The notes beneath the pieces are model-generated. The model ran no database searches, was not told where the DNA came from, and saw nothing but the letters and a program-made list of their open reading frames with translations. From NCBI RefSeq assembly GCF_044788715.1, contig NZ_CP173170.1, positions 992,001 to 1,056,000 of the forward strand: a stretch of DNA of 64,000 nt, written 5' to 3'. Below, one piece after another: positions 35,838 to 44,694 of this stretch. The translations under genes were made by a program, and so were the position numbers. The first letter of the stretch is position 1; every line of letters begins with the position of its first letter. This DNA is from Methylotuvimicrobium sp018830325 (lineage in GTDB: Bacteria; Pseudomonadota; Gammaproteobacteria; Methylococcales; Methylomonadaceae).

Positions 35838-35953
35838 CATCCTAAATCGGCAATTTAACCATGAAGTCCATGCAGTCTTTCAATGGCTTGTCCTAAAGCT
35901 TTGAATGACCTTTCAGGAGAGCGAAACTGTATTGTAAAAGCATAGCAAGCCAG
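35838..35953. repeat. Right arm of the inverted repeat pair
   Basis: CCTAAATCGGCAATTTAACC at the left and CCTTTCAGGAGAGCGAAAC plus GTAAAAGCATAGCAAGCC at the right, inverted relative to 32667-32803. A partial third copy of the 'ggttaaactgccgaatttag' block occurs at about 48353-48373. Confidence 0.65.
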
Positions 35954-35992
35954 CTTTAACATTTTCCAATCCTTAAGGTCATGGGCGCTGCA

Positions 35993-37045
35993 TTAAAAAA
36001 ATTCCACATCGCCCGACTCAGGGCTTTGCGGTGCTTTTTCAATTAATCCTTGCTCAAGTAGTTCTTCATAGACGCGGATTTGGTTTCTGCCGTGCTCCTT
36101 AGCATAGTACAAGGCCTGGTCGGCGCAGGCGATCGCTTCGGACGGGCTGTCTTGATTCGTGACTTGCATGATGCCGATGCTTACCGTCACATGCCCGAGT
36201 TGCGGAAACTCTTGGTTCTCGATGTTTTTTCGCAAACGTTCGAATACAGATTTGGCCTCTTTCATTTCATAAGCTTGTAGCAAAATCACGAATTCTTCAC
36301 CGCCAAAGCGGTATATCAGATCTTCGTCGCCGCGAATGTCGCTTTTCATTTGCCTGGCCACTAAGATCAACACTTCATCGCCGAATAAATGCCCGAACCG
36401 GTCGTTTACGGCTTTAAAATGATCGATGTCGACAACGCCTAGCCAAAAGCCAAGCGGGTTTTTTTCGCGTTTGATCCGGCGCCGGCAGTTTTTTTCATTG
36501 TTTCGGATCAGGATACTGATGAGCTCTTTGTCGAGGGTTTCCCGGTTGAGTAACTGAGTCAATTTGTCCCGTTCATTGTTGTCGATCAATTCCAGATAAT
36601 TGGCATAGACCTTGAGCAGGCCGTGAGCATAACGAAGAATATCCAAATCGGGCGTTTTCTTGCATTCTTGGATCAAGACGGCAAAGACATCGTTGTTATG
36701 ATCGATTGCCGGGTAGATGTAGTGCGTGACTCTTCCGTCTTTGTCTAAAACTTGCTCTAAACTACTGAGTGAAACGGTGGCTTCAATGCCCGCGTTCAAG
36801 TGCTCGGGAATACAATGTGTTTTAGCATATTTTCCTGCGGTATCGATTACGCTATTGACCGAATAGGCGAGCATGCCAAGCACGATTTTGGGTTTTGCTT
36901 CGATGACTCTATACAACCGAAATTCTTGTCCTGTCGTCAGTTCATCCAATGTTTTTAATAAGCTTTTTTCGATGATTTCACGGTCGTGATGCCGGGTCAT
37001 TTCGGCCAAGCTATCGATGATCTGAATGGTGCTGATTTTATTCAT
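35993..37045 (-). CDS. GGDEF-domain diguanylate cyclase
   Basis: A 350-aa protein with an N-terminal sensory region of no clear family (1 to about 155) and a GGDEF domain (about 160-325) with active-site GGEEF at 248-252 and substrate residues in VVDIDHFKAVNDRFGH. The product-inhibition site RxxD is not in register: the sequence before GGEEF is RGDEDLIYRF, so Arg is shifted by one. It probably makes cyclic di-GMP with weak or no feedback inhibition. ATG 37045 is preferred over GTG 37048. Confidence 0.88.
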   Translation of the reverse strand: MNKISTIQIIDSLAEMTRHHDREIIEKSLLKTLDELTTGQEFRLYRVIEAKPKIVLGMLAYSVNSVIDTAGKYAKTHCIPEHLNAGIEATVSLSSLEQVLDKDGRVTHYIYPAIDHNNDVFAVLIQECKKTPDLDILRYAHGLLKVYANYLELIDNNERDKLTQLLNRETLDKELISILIRNNEKNCRRRIKREKNPLGFWLGVVDIDHFKAVNDRFGHLFGDEVLILVARQMKSDIRGDEDLIYRFGGEEFVILLQAYEMKEAKSVFERLRKNIENQEFPQLGHVTVSIGIMQVTNQDSPSEAIACADQALYYAKEHGRNQIRVYEELLEQGLIEKAPQSPESGDVEFF

Positions 37046-37641
37046 CACTGGGCTCGTCGGTTAATTTCGGGGCATTTGATGCTCTTTCATGTCGTACTGT
37101 GGCATCTATGACTAAAGAGCTCAATATTTTTACTTGGCAGGATGAGGTTTGTAACCCCGTTCCGCACGAAGTATCCATGCTCTAGCAGCGTAGCCCGGAT
37201 GGAGCGTAGCGCAATCCGGGGCGTTCGAAGCCACGCCATTCCCGTATTCCGCTTCGCTGCATACGGGCTACGTGCTTTAATAGCGTACCCTACAATTTAT
37301 GTATAAAAAACGAGCTTAGAGCATGCGGAGTATTTGGGGTAAGTTGTTTATTACCATATCCTTAGCGCTGTTCATCACAAAAAATATAGCGAAAAACACT
37401 TCTGCGGGACGGGTTATTTAACCCGTCCCCAACGTTTCGGTTTGCCCTAAACATTTCGGCTGACTTCGGCCAAAGTCAAAACGTTTAGGACGGGGTTGCA
37501 AACCCCGTCCTACTAGGGCACATATGTAATCTATGGACGAGCCTCTTGCATTGCGCACAGCGTACCTACATCGACTTGGCGTAGTATTAATTGCAACTAT
37601 TAACGCGAACATAGCCTAAATTAAGGCTTATTTGCCGATAT
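37046..37641. repeat. Non-coding region with several inverted repeats
   Basis: No gene. 37185-37300 holds GTAGCCCGGATGGAGCGTAG and related 'gcatacgggctac' and 'gcgtaccctac' words, known from dispersed palindromic repeats. 37405-37510 holds two hairpins: GGACGGGTT/AACCCGTCC and AGGACGGGGTT/AACCCCGTCCT. Bases 37435-37482 (AACGTTTCGG ... CCAAAGTCAAAACGTTT) form a further imperfect hairpin. Any cheB-side terminator would be masked by these. Confidence 0.55.
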
Positions 37642-38748
37642 TCATTCGGTCGTATTCGACGCGATGCCTAAACGTGTTCCGGTTGAAGAATTAACGATGA
37701 GTTCAGGTATCGAATGTAAAGGCAGAGTTTTGGAGACGCCGCCGAGTTTCACCGCTTCCTTGGGCATGCCGTATACGATGCAGGAGGCTTCGTCTTGCGC
37801 GACGGTGAACGCGCCGGCATCGAACATTTCTTTCATACCCTTCGCGCCGTCGTCTCCCATGCCGGTCATGATGATACCGACGGCGTTCGGGCCGGCTGAT
37901 TGGGCGCAGGAGCGGAATAAAACGTCCACGGACGGCCGGTGCCTGCTGACCAACGGCCCGTCCTTGACTTCGACGCGATATTGCGCGCCGCTACGGCGCA
38001 TTAGCATGTGTTTGCCCCCGGGGGCGATCAGAACTTGTCCGGGAATGACCCGGTCGTTGGTTTCGGCTTCCTTGACGGAGACTTGGCAAAGGCCGTCAAG
38101 TCGCTTTGCGAAGGCAGCGGTAAATGCCTCGGGCATGTGCTGTACAACTACCAGTCCCGGCGAGGTTCGAGGGAGCTTGGTTAGTACAAACTCCAAGGCC
38201 TGAGTTCCGCCCGTCGAAGTACCAATGGCAATCACCCTATCGGTCGTTTCCGATAGGGGCTTTAAATGCGAAGGGGCGATGACTGCATCGGCATTTTGTT
38301 TCGGTTTGGGCTCGGTACTTGACGGCATGCTTTTTATTTTACCAACCCGGGCATGGGCCGCGGCTTTCACTGCATCGATAATCAGCGTGTTGGATTCTTC
38401 AAGGAAGTGGCGTAGGTTGACCTTGGGCTTAGTGATGATGTCGACCGCTCCGGCACTCATCGCCTGCATGGTCACTTCGGCGCCTTTTTCGGTTAAGGTC
38501 GAGCAAATAACGACCGGAGTTGGGTGTTCGTGCATGATTTTCTTGAGAAAGGTTACGCCGTCCATACGCGGCATTTCGATATCCAACACGATCACGTCCG
38601 GCCATTCCTTTTCCATTTTTTGCAGGGCAAAAATCGGGTCAGGCGCCGATCCGATAACTCTGATGCCGGCAGTGCCTTCGAACAATTGTGTAAGGACCTG
38701 TCTAACAACCGCCGAGTCGTCTACGATGAAAACTTTGATGATATTCAT
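37642..38748 (-). CDS. cheB: Chemotaxis methylesterase/deamidase CheB
   Basis: A 368-aa protein that removes methyl groups from chemoreceptors. The receiver domain (1-125) has phospho-acceptor Asp56 in IVLDIEMP; a linker precedes the esterase domain (about 175-360), with the catalytic Ser in GTSTGGTQAL, His in QHMPEAFTAAFA and Asp in MTGMGDDGAKG. I chose ATG 38748, since the upstream extension to 38856 has no family resemblance and would overlap cheD. Last of the minus-strand run cheR-cheD-cheB. Confidence 0.95.
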   Translation of the reverse strand: MNIIKVFIVDDSAVVRQVLTQLFEGTAGIRVIGSAPDPIFALQKMEKEWPDVIVLDIEMPRMDGVTFLKKIMHEHPTPVVICSTLTEKGAEVTMQAMSAGAVDIITKPKVNLRHFLEESNTLIIDAVKAAAHARVGKIKSMPSSTEPKPKQNADAVIAPSHLKPLSETTDRVIAIGTSTGGTQALEFVLTKLPRTSPGLVVVQHMPEAFTAAFAKRLDGLCQVSVKEAETNDRVIPGQVLIAPGGKHMLMRRSGAQYRVEVKDGPLVSRHRPSVDVLFRSCAQSAGPNAVGIIMTGMGDDGAKGMKEMFDAGAFTVAQDEASCIVYGMPKEAVKLGGVSKTLPLHSIPELIVNSSTGTRLGIASNTTE

Positions 38749-38798
38749 GCTTTGTATTTTATATTTATAAGTGGTTAGGCAAAAACCAGTTGGTTGCC

Positions 38799-39395
38799 TT
38801 ACCAAAATTCCACGTCCGATTTGATTTTTTCTTGTGCATCGATGCGTTTTTTCCAAAAAGAGCGCTCTTGTTTTTCCAGTTGTTGTGTGAGCGCGGTTTC
38901 GATGGTTTTGACGTATACCGAAAAATCGCTACTGACGAAATGAATGCTACGGCCTACTGTGCCTCCGAAGCTCGCCGCCAGTATCGGTATTTTTTCTTGT
39001 GCCAAGAATGTTTTGATAAACTCGATGTTGACTTCTCCGACGGATAGTTTATCGGTTTTGTCGCTACGTAAGTGTAGTACATTGCCGCCACCGAAACATT
39101 TGGCTTTAATTCGCGATTTTTTTGCCCCCTTTTTCATCATATCGTTGATCAAAAGCTCCATGGCATAAAGTCCGTAACGGCCTTCCTCGGTTTCGATAAT
39201 CGGACGGCTTCGGGAATGATGCTGATAGGCGAGTAAAAAGTGATTCATCCCCGCTATTTTGTTGACCGGATCGAAGAGGCATGCAGCGACGCAAGAACCC
39301 AGCAGGGTCGATATTAACTCGCCGTTGGTGCTGACATAGTATTCGCCGGGTTCGATAATCACGCGGCGAGTTTCCTTATAAGGTTGAACGATCAT
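38799..39395 (-). CDS. cheD: Chemoreceptor glutamine deamidase CheD
   Basis: A 198-aa deamidase that converts receptor Gln residues to Glu. Catalytic Cys35 and His52 lie in LLGSCVAACLFDP and AGMNHFLL; their spacing of 17 equals Cys27-His44 in Thermotoga CheD. The C-terminus is extended past the usual end by about 30 charged residues (QQLEKQERSFWKKRIDAQEK). Its start overlaps the end of cheR by 20 bases, so they are coupled. Confidence 0.94.
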   Translation of the reverse strand: MIVQPYKETRRVIIEPGEYYVSTNGELISTLLGSCVAACLFDPVNKIAGMNHFLLAYQHHSRSRPIIETEEGRYGLYAMELLINDMMKKGAKKSRIKAKCFGGGNVLHLRSDKTDKLSVGEVNIEFIKTFLAQEKIPILAASFGGTVGRSIHFVSSDFSVYVKTIETALTQQLEKQERSFWKKRIDAQEKIKSDVEFW

Positions 39396-40200
39396 TTTTT
39401 CTGAAAATCGACGGTTTGATCATTTCCAGATCGCAGGTTACTCGATGCAGGCTTTCGGAGTGGCTGATGAAAAAATAGCCGCCCGGTTTCAGCGCTTTGA
39501 TTATGCGCTCGACAACCGCTTTTTTGGTATTTTGATCGAAATAAATCAAAACATTGCGTAAAAAAATCACGTCGAAGTGTTTGGTAAGCTGGTTAGGTAG
39601 CGATTGCATCAGGTTGATTTGCTCGAAGTGCGTTCGGTCGATCAACGACTCGTCGACCCGAAAAAAGCCTTCTTGCGAGCGCACGCCCCGCAAACAGTAT
39701 TTTTTTAGTAAGGCGGGGTCCATTTGTTCCAAGCGGGCCATCGGGTAGATGCCGTTTCGAGCGATGTCGAGTACGCGCGTGCTCAAATCGGAACCTAGTA
39801 TAGTCCATCTCTTTCGACCCAATGTCTCCGCCAGAATCATAGCCAACGAGTAAGCCTCTTCCCCTGATGAACAAGCCGCGCTCCAGGCGTTAAAGTTTTC
39901 TCCTTGCCAAGATTTTAAAAGAGTTGTTCGCAAAAATTCGAAGTGTTTGGGTTCGCGAAAAAAATAAGTTTCATTAGTGGTTAAAAAATTAACCATGATT
40001 TGAAATTCATCGGCAAATTCGGGTTTGCTCAGTAATCGAAAATATTCCCCGTAGCTAGTCAGTCCATGAAAATGCAGGCGTTTGGCGAGCCTTCCGGCAA
40101 CCATGACTTTTTTTTCGGGGGCTAAATAGATGCCTGCGTGCTCGTAAATTAAGCGCTGGAAGCAATCGAATTCTTTTTTAGTAATAGGTGAAATGCTAAT
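39376..40200 (-). CDS. cheR: Chemoreceptor methyltransferase CheR, apparent AUU start
   Basis: Adds methyl groups from SAM to chemoreceptor glutamates. The first ATG in frame (40104) would give 242 aa and lose most of the conserved N-terminal helical domain. The frame stays open upstream and encodes SISPITKKEFDCFQRLIYEH then AGIYLAPEKKV, typical CheR sequence, with no ATG, GTG or TTG before the TGA at 40216-40218. ATT at 40198-40200 has AAGGA seven bases before it and gives 274 aa, the normal size. The catalytic domain has NETYFFRE and the SAM loop WSAACSSGEEAYSL. The alternative is a one-base frameshift from an ATG at 40219. Confidence 0.88.
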   Translation of the reverse strand: MSISPITKKEFDCFQRLIYEHAGIYLAPEKKVMVAGRLAKRLHFHGLTSYGEYFRLLSKPEFADEFQIMVNFLTTNETYFFREPKHFEFLRTTLLKSWQGENFNAWSAACSSGEEAYSLAMILAETLGRKRWTILGSDLSTRVLDIARNGIYPMARLEQMDPALLKKYCLRGVRSQEGFFRVDESLIDRTHFEQINLMQSLPNQLTKHFDVIFLRNVLIYFDQNTKKAVVERIIKALKPGGYFFISHSESLHRVTCDLEMIKPSIFRKNDRSTL

Positions 40201-40324
40201 CTTTGTATCCTTGAGTCATGCGCTAATCGGTCATATCTCGTCATGAAAGAACGTTGATTGTATTGTGTGCCGTAAAACCATACTATAATTGATAACTTAA
40301 CAGTGCCAAAAAAGGAAGTATTTC
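40201..40324 (+). promoter_or_regulatory. Divergent promoter region between cheR and the MCP gene
   Basis: TATAAT lies at 40284-40289, 35 bases before the MCP start; a weak TTGTGT stands 15 bases upstream of it. No sigma-28 match with correct spacing is evident. The cheR side shows no clear box. Confidence 0.4.
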
Positions 40325-41536
40325 ATGTCTTTTTCCGATAACACGCCAAGTATTGCCGCAAACGGAAAATTCGCCTTCTATAGCATGCCAACAGGTTTGG
40401 GTTTGCTTGGGGGAGGGGTAGCTGTCTGGCAAGGCGCATTCAATCTCGTCGGCTTTATCGCAATGGGAATTCTTACGGCAACCGGTTTCGTTATTGGGTT
40501 GACATTGTTTAAGCGTCAACAAGAGAGTTTGAAGCGCTTGGATGACCAGTGGAAAAGCGATGAAAGCGCCAAGCTGAACGACGCAAATGCATATTCGATC
40601 GAGTTGGAAAAGCTGATTATGGAGGTTGTACCGATCGTTATTCGTCAAGTCGGGACCTCCCGTGCTCATACCGAGCAGGAAATTACCACGTTATCGGTTC
40701 AATTTTCAAGCATGGTTTCGCAAATCGACGCGTTAAGCGGCCTGACGCAACAAGGTCATCAGGAAGATCATATCGATTCCTTGCTTAGCGGAAGCCGCAC
40801 GACTTTGGAAGGCGTTATCCAAAACCTTAATCAGATCAATCAGGCTGAACGGGTCATGATCGATCAGGTTAGAGAGCTATCAACGTACACCAATAGTCTC
40901 GATAGTATGGCGCAAGAAGTTCGTAAAGTCGCCGAGCAAATCAATTTGCTGGCTTTGAATGCCGCGATCGAAGCGGCCAGAGCCGGAGAGCACGGGCGCG
41001 GTTTTGCGGTCGTTGCCGACGAAGTTAGGAAGCTGGCAGGCTTTTCATCGACGACCGGCGAAAGAATTAGCCGGACGGTCAATGAAATTATTGCTGCGAT
41101 GAATGCAACGTTGAGAACGGCCGAGTCGTCGACGGAAAGCGACGAACAAAATATTTATTCCGCCGATCACGCGATCAACCAAGTCCTGTCCGATATCAAA
41201 TCGACTTTGACGGCTTTTAAAGATGATGCAGTCGAATTAATGGATAATAGCGCACAAATCCGCGATCAAATTTACTCGGTTTTAACAGCGCTTCAATTTC
41301 AGGATCGAGTCACTCAGATGCTTGATCATGTCGAACATAATTTAGAGCACCTGCAAAAAGCCGTTGAAAAAACTCAAGGAGTCGGGGAGATGCGTCATGC
41401 CGATATGATTAGCGTCGAACAAACCCTGTCGACAATGGAGTTGAGTTATACGATGCCCGAAGAGTTGATTAATCATGCTTCGGCTACGGCTTCTCATGAC
41501 CGGTCGACCTATTCAGACGATCTTACTTTTTTCTAA
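40325..41536 (+). CDS. Methyl-accepting chemotaxis protein without periplasmic domain
   Basis: A 403-aa receptor-like protein. Two hydrophobic helices (about 22-38 and 40-62) with almost no loop leave no periplasmic sensor, so it probably senses membrane or cytoplasmic cues. The signalling hairpin tip reads EQINLLALNAAIEAARAGEH then GRGFAVVADEVRKLA. After it, the C-terminus has LQFQDRVTQMLDHVEHNLEH, often seen in MCP-like proteins with a CheZ-like tail. It is the first gene of the plus-strand chemotaxis run; AAGGAAG stands upstream. Confidence 0.9.
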   Translation: MSFSDNTPSIAANGKFAFYSMPTGLGLLGGGVAVWQGAFNLVGFIAMGILTATGFVIGLTLFKRQQESLKRLDDQWKSDESAKLNDANAYSIELEKLIMEVVPIVIRQVGTSRAHTEQEITTLSVQFSSMVSQIDALSGLTQQGHQEDHIDSLLSGSRTTLEGVIQNLNQINQAERVMIDQVRELSTYTNSLDSMAQEVRKVAEQINLLALNAAIEAARAGEHGRGFAVVADEVRKLAGFSSTTGERISRTVNEIIAAMNATLRTAESSTESDEQNIYSADHAINQVLSDIKSTLTAFKDDAVELMDNSAQIRDQIYSVLTALQFQDRVTQMLDHVEHNLEHLQKAVEKTQGVGEMRHADMISVEQTLSTMELSYTMPEELINHASATASHDRSTYSDDLTFF

Positions 41537-41555
41537 TTCAAGGAGAACTTCTAAC

Positions 41556-41924
41556 ATGGCAAAAACGATCATGATTGTCGATGATTCCGCCTCTATACGG
41601 CAGGTTGTCAGCATTGCGTTGAAAAGCGGCGGTTACGACGTTTTAGAGGCGTGCGATGGTAAAGACGCGCTTAACAAACTGAAAGGGCAAAAAATTCATC
41701 TGATTATCACCGATGTCAACATGCCGAATATGGACGGTATTACGTTTGTGCAAGAAGTCAAAAAATTATCGGATTATAAGTTTACGCCGATGATGATGTT
41801 GACTACCGAAGCCGCCGAAGATAAAAAACAGGCCGGGAAGGCGGCCGGTGCTAAGGCGTGGTTGACTAAGCCGTTTCAGCCGCAGACCTTAATGACGGCG
41901 GTATCGAAATTGGTTTTACCTTAG
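41556..41924 (+). CDS. cheY: Chemotaxis response regulator CheY
   Basis: A 122-aa single receiver domain. Asp9-Asp10 acidic pair, phospho-acceptor Asp53 in IITDVNMPNMDG, switch Thr in MMLTTEA, and the lysine in LTKPFQP. AAGGAGAAC precedes ATG 41556. It should carry the CheA signal to the flagellar switch; there is no cheZ next to it, so dephosphorylation must be handled otherwise. Confidence 0.93.
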   Translation: MAKTIMIVDDSASIRQVVSIALKSGGYDVLEACDGKDALNKLKGQKIHLIITDVNMPNMDGITFVQEVKKLSDYKFTPMMMLTTEAAEDKKQAGKAAGAKAWLTKPFQPQTLMTAVSKLVLP

Positions 41925-41978
41925 TCAGAGTATGGATTTGTTAAGCGATAGAATCTCTGCTACCTTTCATCCTAAAAT

Positions 41979-42088
41979 GATCATTGTGAGACTTCACCAA
42001 GCCGGTGAAAGTGTTGTAGACCGTTCATGCTTCGACTTGGCTCAGTACGAACGGTCTACGATATATGCCAACTGCTCTTTCTAGGTTC
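41979..42088. repeat. 110-bp dispersed repeat, copy 1
   Basis: From GATCATTGTGAGACTTCACC to CTTTCTAGGTTCA, with an inner perfect stem GTAGACCGTTC/GAACGGTCTAC at about 42019-42060. A second copy with few changes lies at 52763-52872; a fragment is near 20013. It sits between cheY and the STAS gene. Confidence 0.85.
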
Positions 42089-42137
42089 ATTCATTGTCAA
42101 TATAAATGTCCGCTTTTCACCGTCAGTTACCGGGAGC

Positions 42138-42473
42138 ATGCCTTTGGCCATACAAGTCAGCGAAAAAAACGGTATAACGATTATCGCGATACAAGACGAT
42201 ATGACTATCTATACCGCGAGCGAACAAAAAGCCAAGCTCTCGAAATATTTACATTCGGGCCGCGAGCTGCAGATTAACTTGGCTGGCGTTTCTGAAATGG
42301 ACAGCGCAGGCTTGCAGCTTTTGTTATGGCTCAAGCAGGAAGCGGGCCAGAATGCGATTAACTTGAGTCTGGTTAAGCATAGTCAGGCAGTTGTCGAAGT
42401 GTTGGAGTTGTTGAATTTGACGGGGCACTTCGGCGATCCGGTAATTATTTCGGCCAATTGGAATGCATCATGA
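42138..42473 (+). CDS. STAS-domain (anti-anti-sigma-like) protein
   Basis: A 111-aa single STAS domain related to SpoIIAA and to the STAS proteins found beside cheA in many proteobacteria. The phosphorylatable Ser is at 56 in VSEMDSAGLQLL. ATG 42138 has GGGAG upstream and removes an N-terminal extension of no family character. Its TGA overlaps the cheA ATG. No cognate anti-sigma kinase is visible here; it may work as an adaptor in the chemotaxis array. Confidence 0.87.
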   Translation: MPLAIQVSEKNGITIIAIQDDMTIYTASEQKAKLSKYLHSGRELQINLAGVSEMDSAGLQLLLWLKQEAGQNAINLSLVKHSQAVVEVLELLNLTGHFGDPVIISANWNAS

Positions 42474-44677
42474 GCGAATTAGACGCGGCAATACAGACTT
42501 TCGTTCAAGAGGCGGACGAACTGCTGGCCGAAATGGAATTGGCATTGCTTGGCCTGGAAGATAACCCGGATGATAGCGAAAGCATCAATAGCGTATTCAG
42601 AGCAATGCATACGATCAAAGGCAGTTCGGGCTTGTTCGGGTTCGATTCTATCGTCGCTTTCGCTCACGAAGCCGAAACGGTCCTGGATCAAGTCAGGCGA
42701 GGCCAACGAGCGATTGATGGTGCGTTGATCTCGACATTACTGAATTGTAAGGATCATACTTCCAAACTGATCGAGCATTGTTTAACGGAGGCGGAACAAG
42801 AGTTGCCGCAAGAATTGAAGCTGACGGGCGAGTCTTTAATCAAGCAATTAGGCGGGGCTACGACAAAGCCACAAAGCATGCCGGTTGAAGCAGGCTCGAA
42901 GAACGGGACTTCCGAAACGTCTGAAACCGAGGGTGATACGAACGGAAACGATTGGGTGATTCTTCTGGAATTCGGACCCGATGCCTTGCGTAATGGCATG
43001 GATCCGTTATCCTTTATTCGGTACTTAAAAACGCTAGGAGACATCGTCGATATCTTGACTTCGACACCGGATTTACCGATCGGCGAGGCTATGGATCCGG
43101 AGAGCTGTTATCTGCATTTTAAAATCGTATTTCGGGGTAATACCAATAAACAGGCAATTGAAAGCGTTTTCGAGTTTGCCGAGGACGACTGCGAAATTAG
43201 AATTATCCCGCCTCATTCGCAAATCGAGCATTACCTAAGTCTGTTGGCCGAACCGTCCGACGAAGACGGCGCTCAGGTCGAACGCTTGGGTGAAATGTTG
43301 ATAAACATCGGCGCATTGACACCGAAGGAAGTCGCCAAGGCTTTACAGCGGCAAAGCGAAGATAAAGCCGAATCGCCCGAACAGGCGAAACCGATTGGCG
43401 AGATTTTGGTCGAGCAGCAACTGGCTGAACAGCCGGTTGTCGAACAAGCGCTCAAAAAGCAGCAAAATGTCAAACAAAAAATAGCAGCCGAAGCCAACTA
43501 TATTCGAGTCGACTCGGAAAAGCTCGGTAAATTGATCAACTTGGTTGGCGAATTGGTGATTTCCGGTGCGGCGATGCGCATGATGGTGGACCGGCACGGC
43601 TTGAGCGATGTCGAAGAAGTCGCGGTCAGTATGAACGATCTTGTCAGCGAAATTCGCGATACTGCGCTCGAACTCAGAATGGTCGCGATCGGCGAAACAT
43701 TTTCACGATTTCGGCGCGTGGTGCGTGATGTCAGTAACGAGTTGAATAAGCAGATTGAACTTAGAATTACCGGCGGCGAAACCGAACTCGATAAAACCGT
43801 CGTTGAGAAGATCAATGACCCGTTGACTCATTTAATTCGCAATTCACTCGATCACGGCATCGAAATGCCGGAACAGCGTAGGGCGGCCGGCAAGCCGGAA
43901 CAAGGCACCGTACATCTCAATGCCTATCACGATTCGGGACATATCGTCATCCAAATCGCCGATGACGGTGCCGGGTTGAATGACGAAAAAATTAGAACTA
44001 AGGCCATTGCCAACGGTTTGATAACGGCAGATCAAGTATTGACCAAGCAAGAAGTTTTTAACTTGATTTTCGAGGCCGGTTTGAGCACGAAGGATGAGGC
44101 GAGTAATTTATCGGGACGCGGCGTCGGCATGGATGTCGTGCGCCGCAACATCGAAGCGCTAAGAGGCTCGGTGAGTCTTGATAGTGAACCGGGTCAGGGT
44201 ACGACGGTCACGATTCATTTGCCGTTGACCTTGGCGATTATCGACGGTTTCATGGTCGAAGCCGAACAAGAGTGTTACATCATCCCGCTCAGCATGGTTG
44301 AGGAATGCGTTGAAATGAGTCCCGAAGAATGTGAAATCGACGAGATTCAACACTATGTCAATTTGCGAGGTGAAGTGATGCCTTATTTGAGGCTTGGCGA
44401 TTATTTCAATAATCGCACACAGCATAGCAATATTCACCGGGAAAGCATGGTCGTGGTACGTTTCGGCCAGACTAAAGTCGGGTTCGTGGTCGATAAACTG
44501 CACGGCGAGCATCAAACGGTCATCAAACCGCTAGGTAAGGTCTTCGAGCAACTAAAAGGCATCAGCGGCGCGACGGTATTGGGTAGCGGCGATGTGGCAT
44601 TGATTTTGGACGTGCAAGGTTTGGTGCAGTTCGCGACAAGAGATAAGAGTCGTGCGTCAATCGGTTTAGCCGGTTGA
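42470..44677 (+). CDS. cheA: Chemotaxis histidine kinase CheA
   Basis: A 735-aa kinase. The HPt domain holds phospho-acceptor His47 in MHTIKGSSGLFGF. A long central part (about 130-345) includes two similar units, LGEMLINIGALTPKEVAKAL and IGEILVEQQLAEQPVVEQAL, that resemble the short helical motif of GspE/MshE N-termini. Then come the dimerisation helices, HATPase_c with LIRNSLDHGIE, DDGAGLND and GRGVGMDVVR, and a CheW-like domain. I chose ATG 42470, coupled to the STAS stop. The usual P2 CheY-binding domain may be replaced in this protein. Confidence 0.95.
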   Translation: MSELDAAIQTFVQEADELLAEMELALLGLEDNPDDSESINSVFRAMHTIKGSSGLFGFDSIVAFAHEAETVLDQVRRGQRAIDGALISTLLNCKDHTSKLIEHCLTEAEQELPQELKLTGESLIKQLGGATTKPQSMPVEAGSKNGTSETSETEGDTNGNDWVILLEFGPDALRNGMDPLSFIRYLKTLGDIVDILTSTPDLPIGEAMDPESCYLHFKIVFRGNTNKQAIESVFEFAEDDCEIRIIPPHSQIEHYLSLLAEPSDEDGAQVERLGEMLINIGALTPKEVAKALQRQSEDKAESPEQAKPIGEILVEQQLAEQPVVEQALKKQQNVKQKIAAEANYIRVDSEKLGKLINLVGELVISGAAMRMMVDRHGLSDVEEVAVSMNDLVSEIRDTALELRMVAIGETFSRFRRVVRDVSNELNKQIELRITGGETELDKTVVEKINDPLTHLIRNSLDHGIEMPEQRRAAGKPEQGTVHLNAYHDSGHIVIQIADDGAGLNDEKIRTKAIANGLITADQVLTKQEVFNLIFEAGLSTKDEASNLSGRGVGMDVVRRNIEALRGSVSLDSEPGQGTTVTIHLPLTLAIIDGFMVEAEQECYIIPLSMVEECVEMSPEECEIDEIQHYVNLRGEVMPYLRLGDYFNNRTQHSNIHRESMVVVRFGQTKVGFVVDKLHGEHQTVIKPLGKVFEQLKGISGATVLGSGDVALILDVQGLVQFATRDKSRASIGLAG

Positions 44678-44694
44678 GGAATGCCCCGCCAATG

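Noticed and set aside
37583..37606. Sigma-54-like TGGCGTAG...TTGC near cheB
   Set aside because: The spacing between GG and GC is three bases too long.
37664..38770. Two long plus-strand frames (179 and 181 codons) opposite cheB
   Set aside because: Antisense to the conserved cheB; no independent signals.
40270..40296. Sigma-28-like TAAA...GATAA before the MCP gene
   Set aside because: The distance between the two halves is about four bases too short; a TATAAT box in the same place is a simpler reading.
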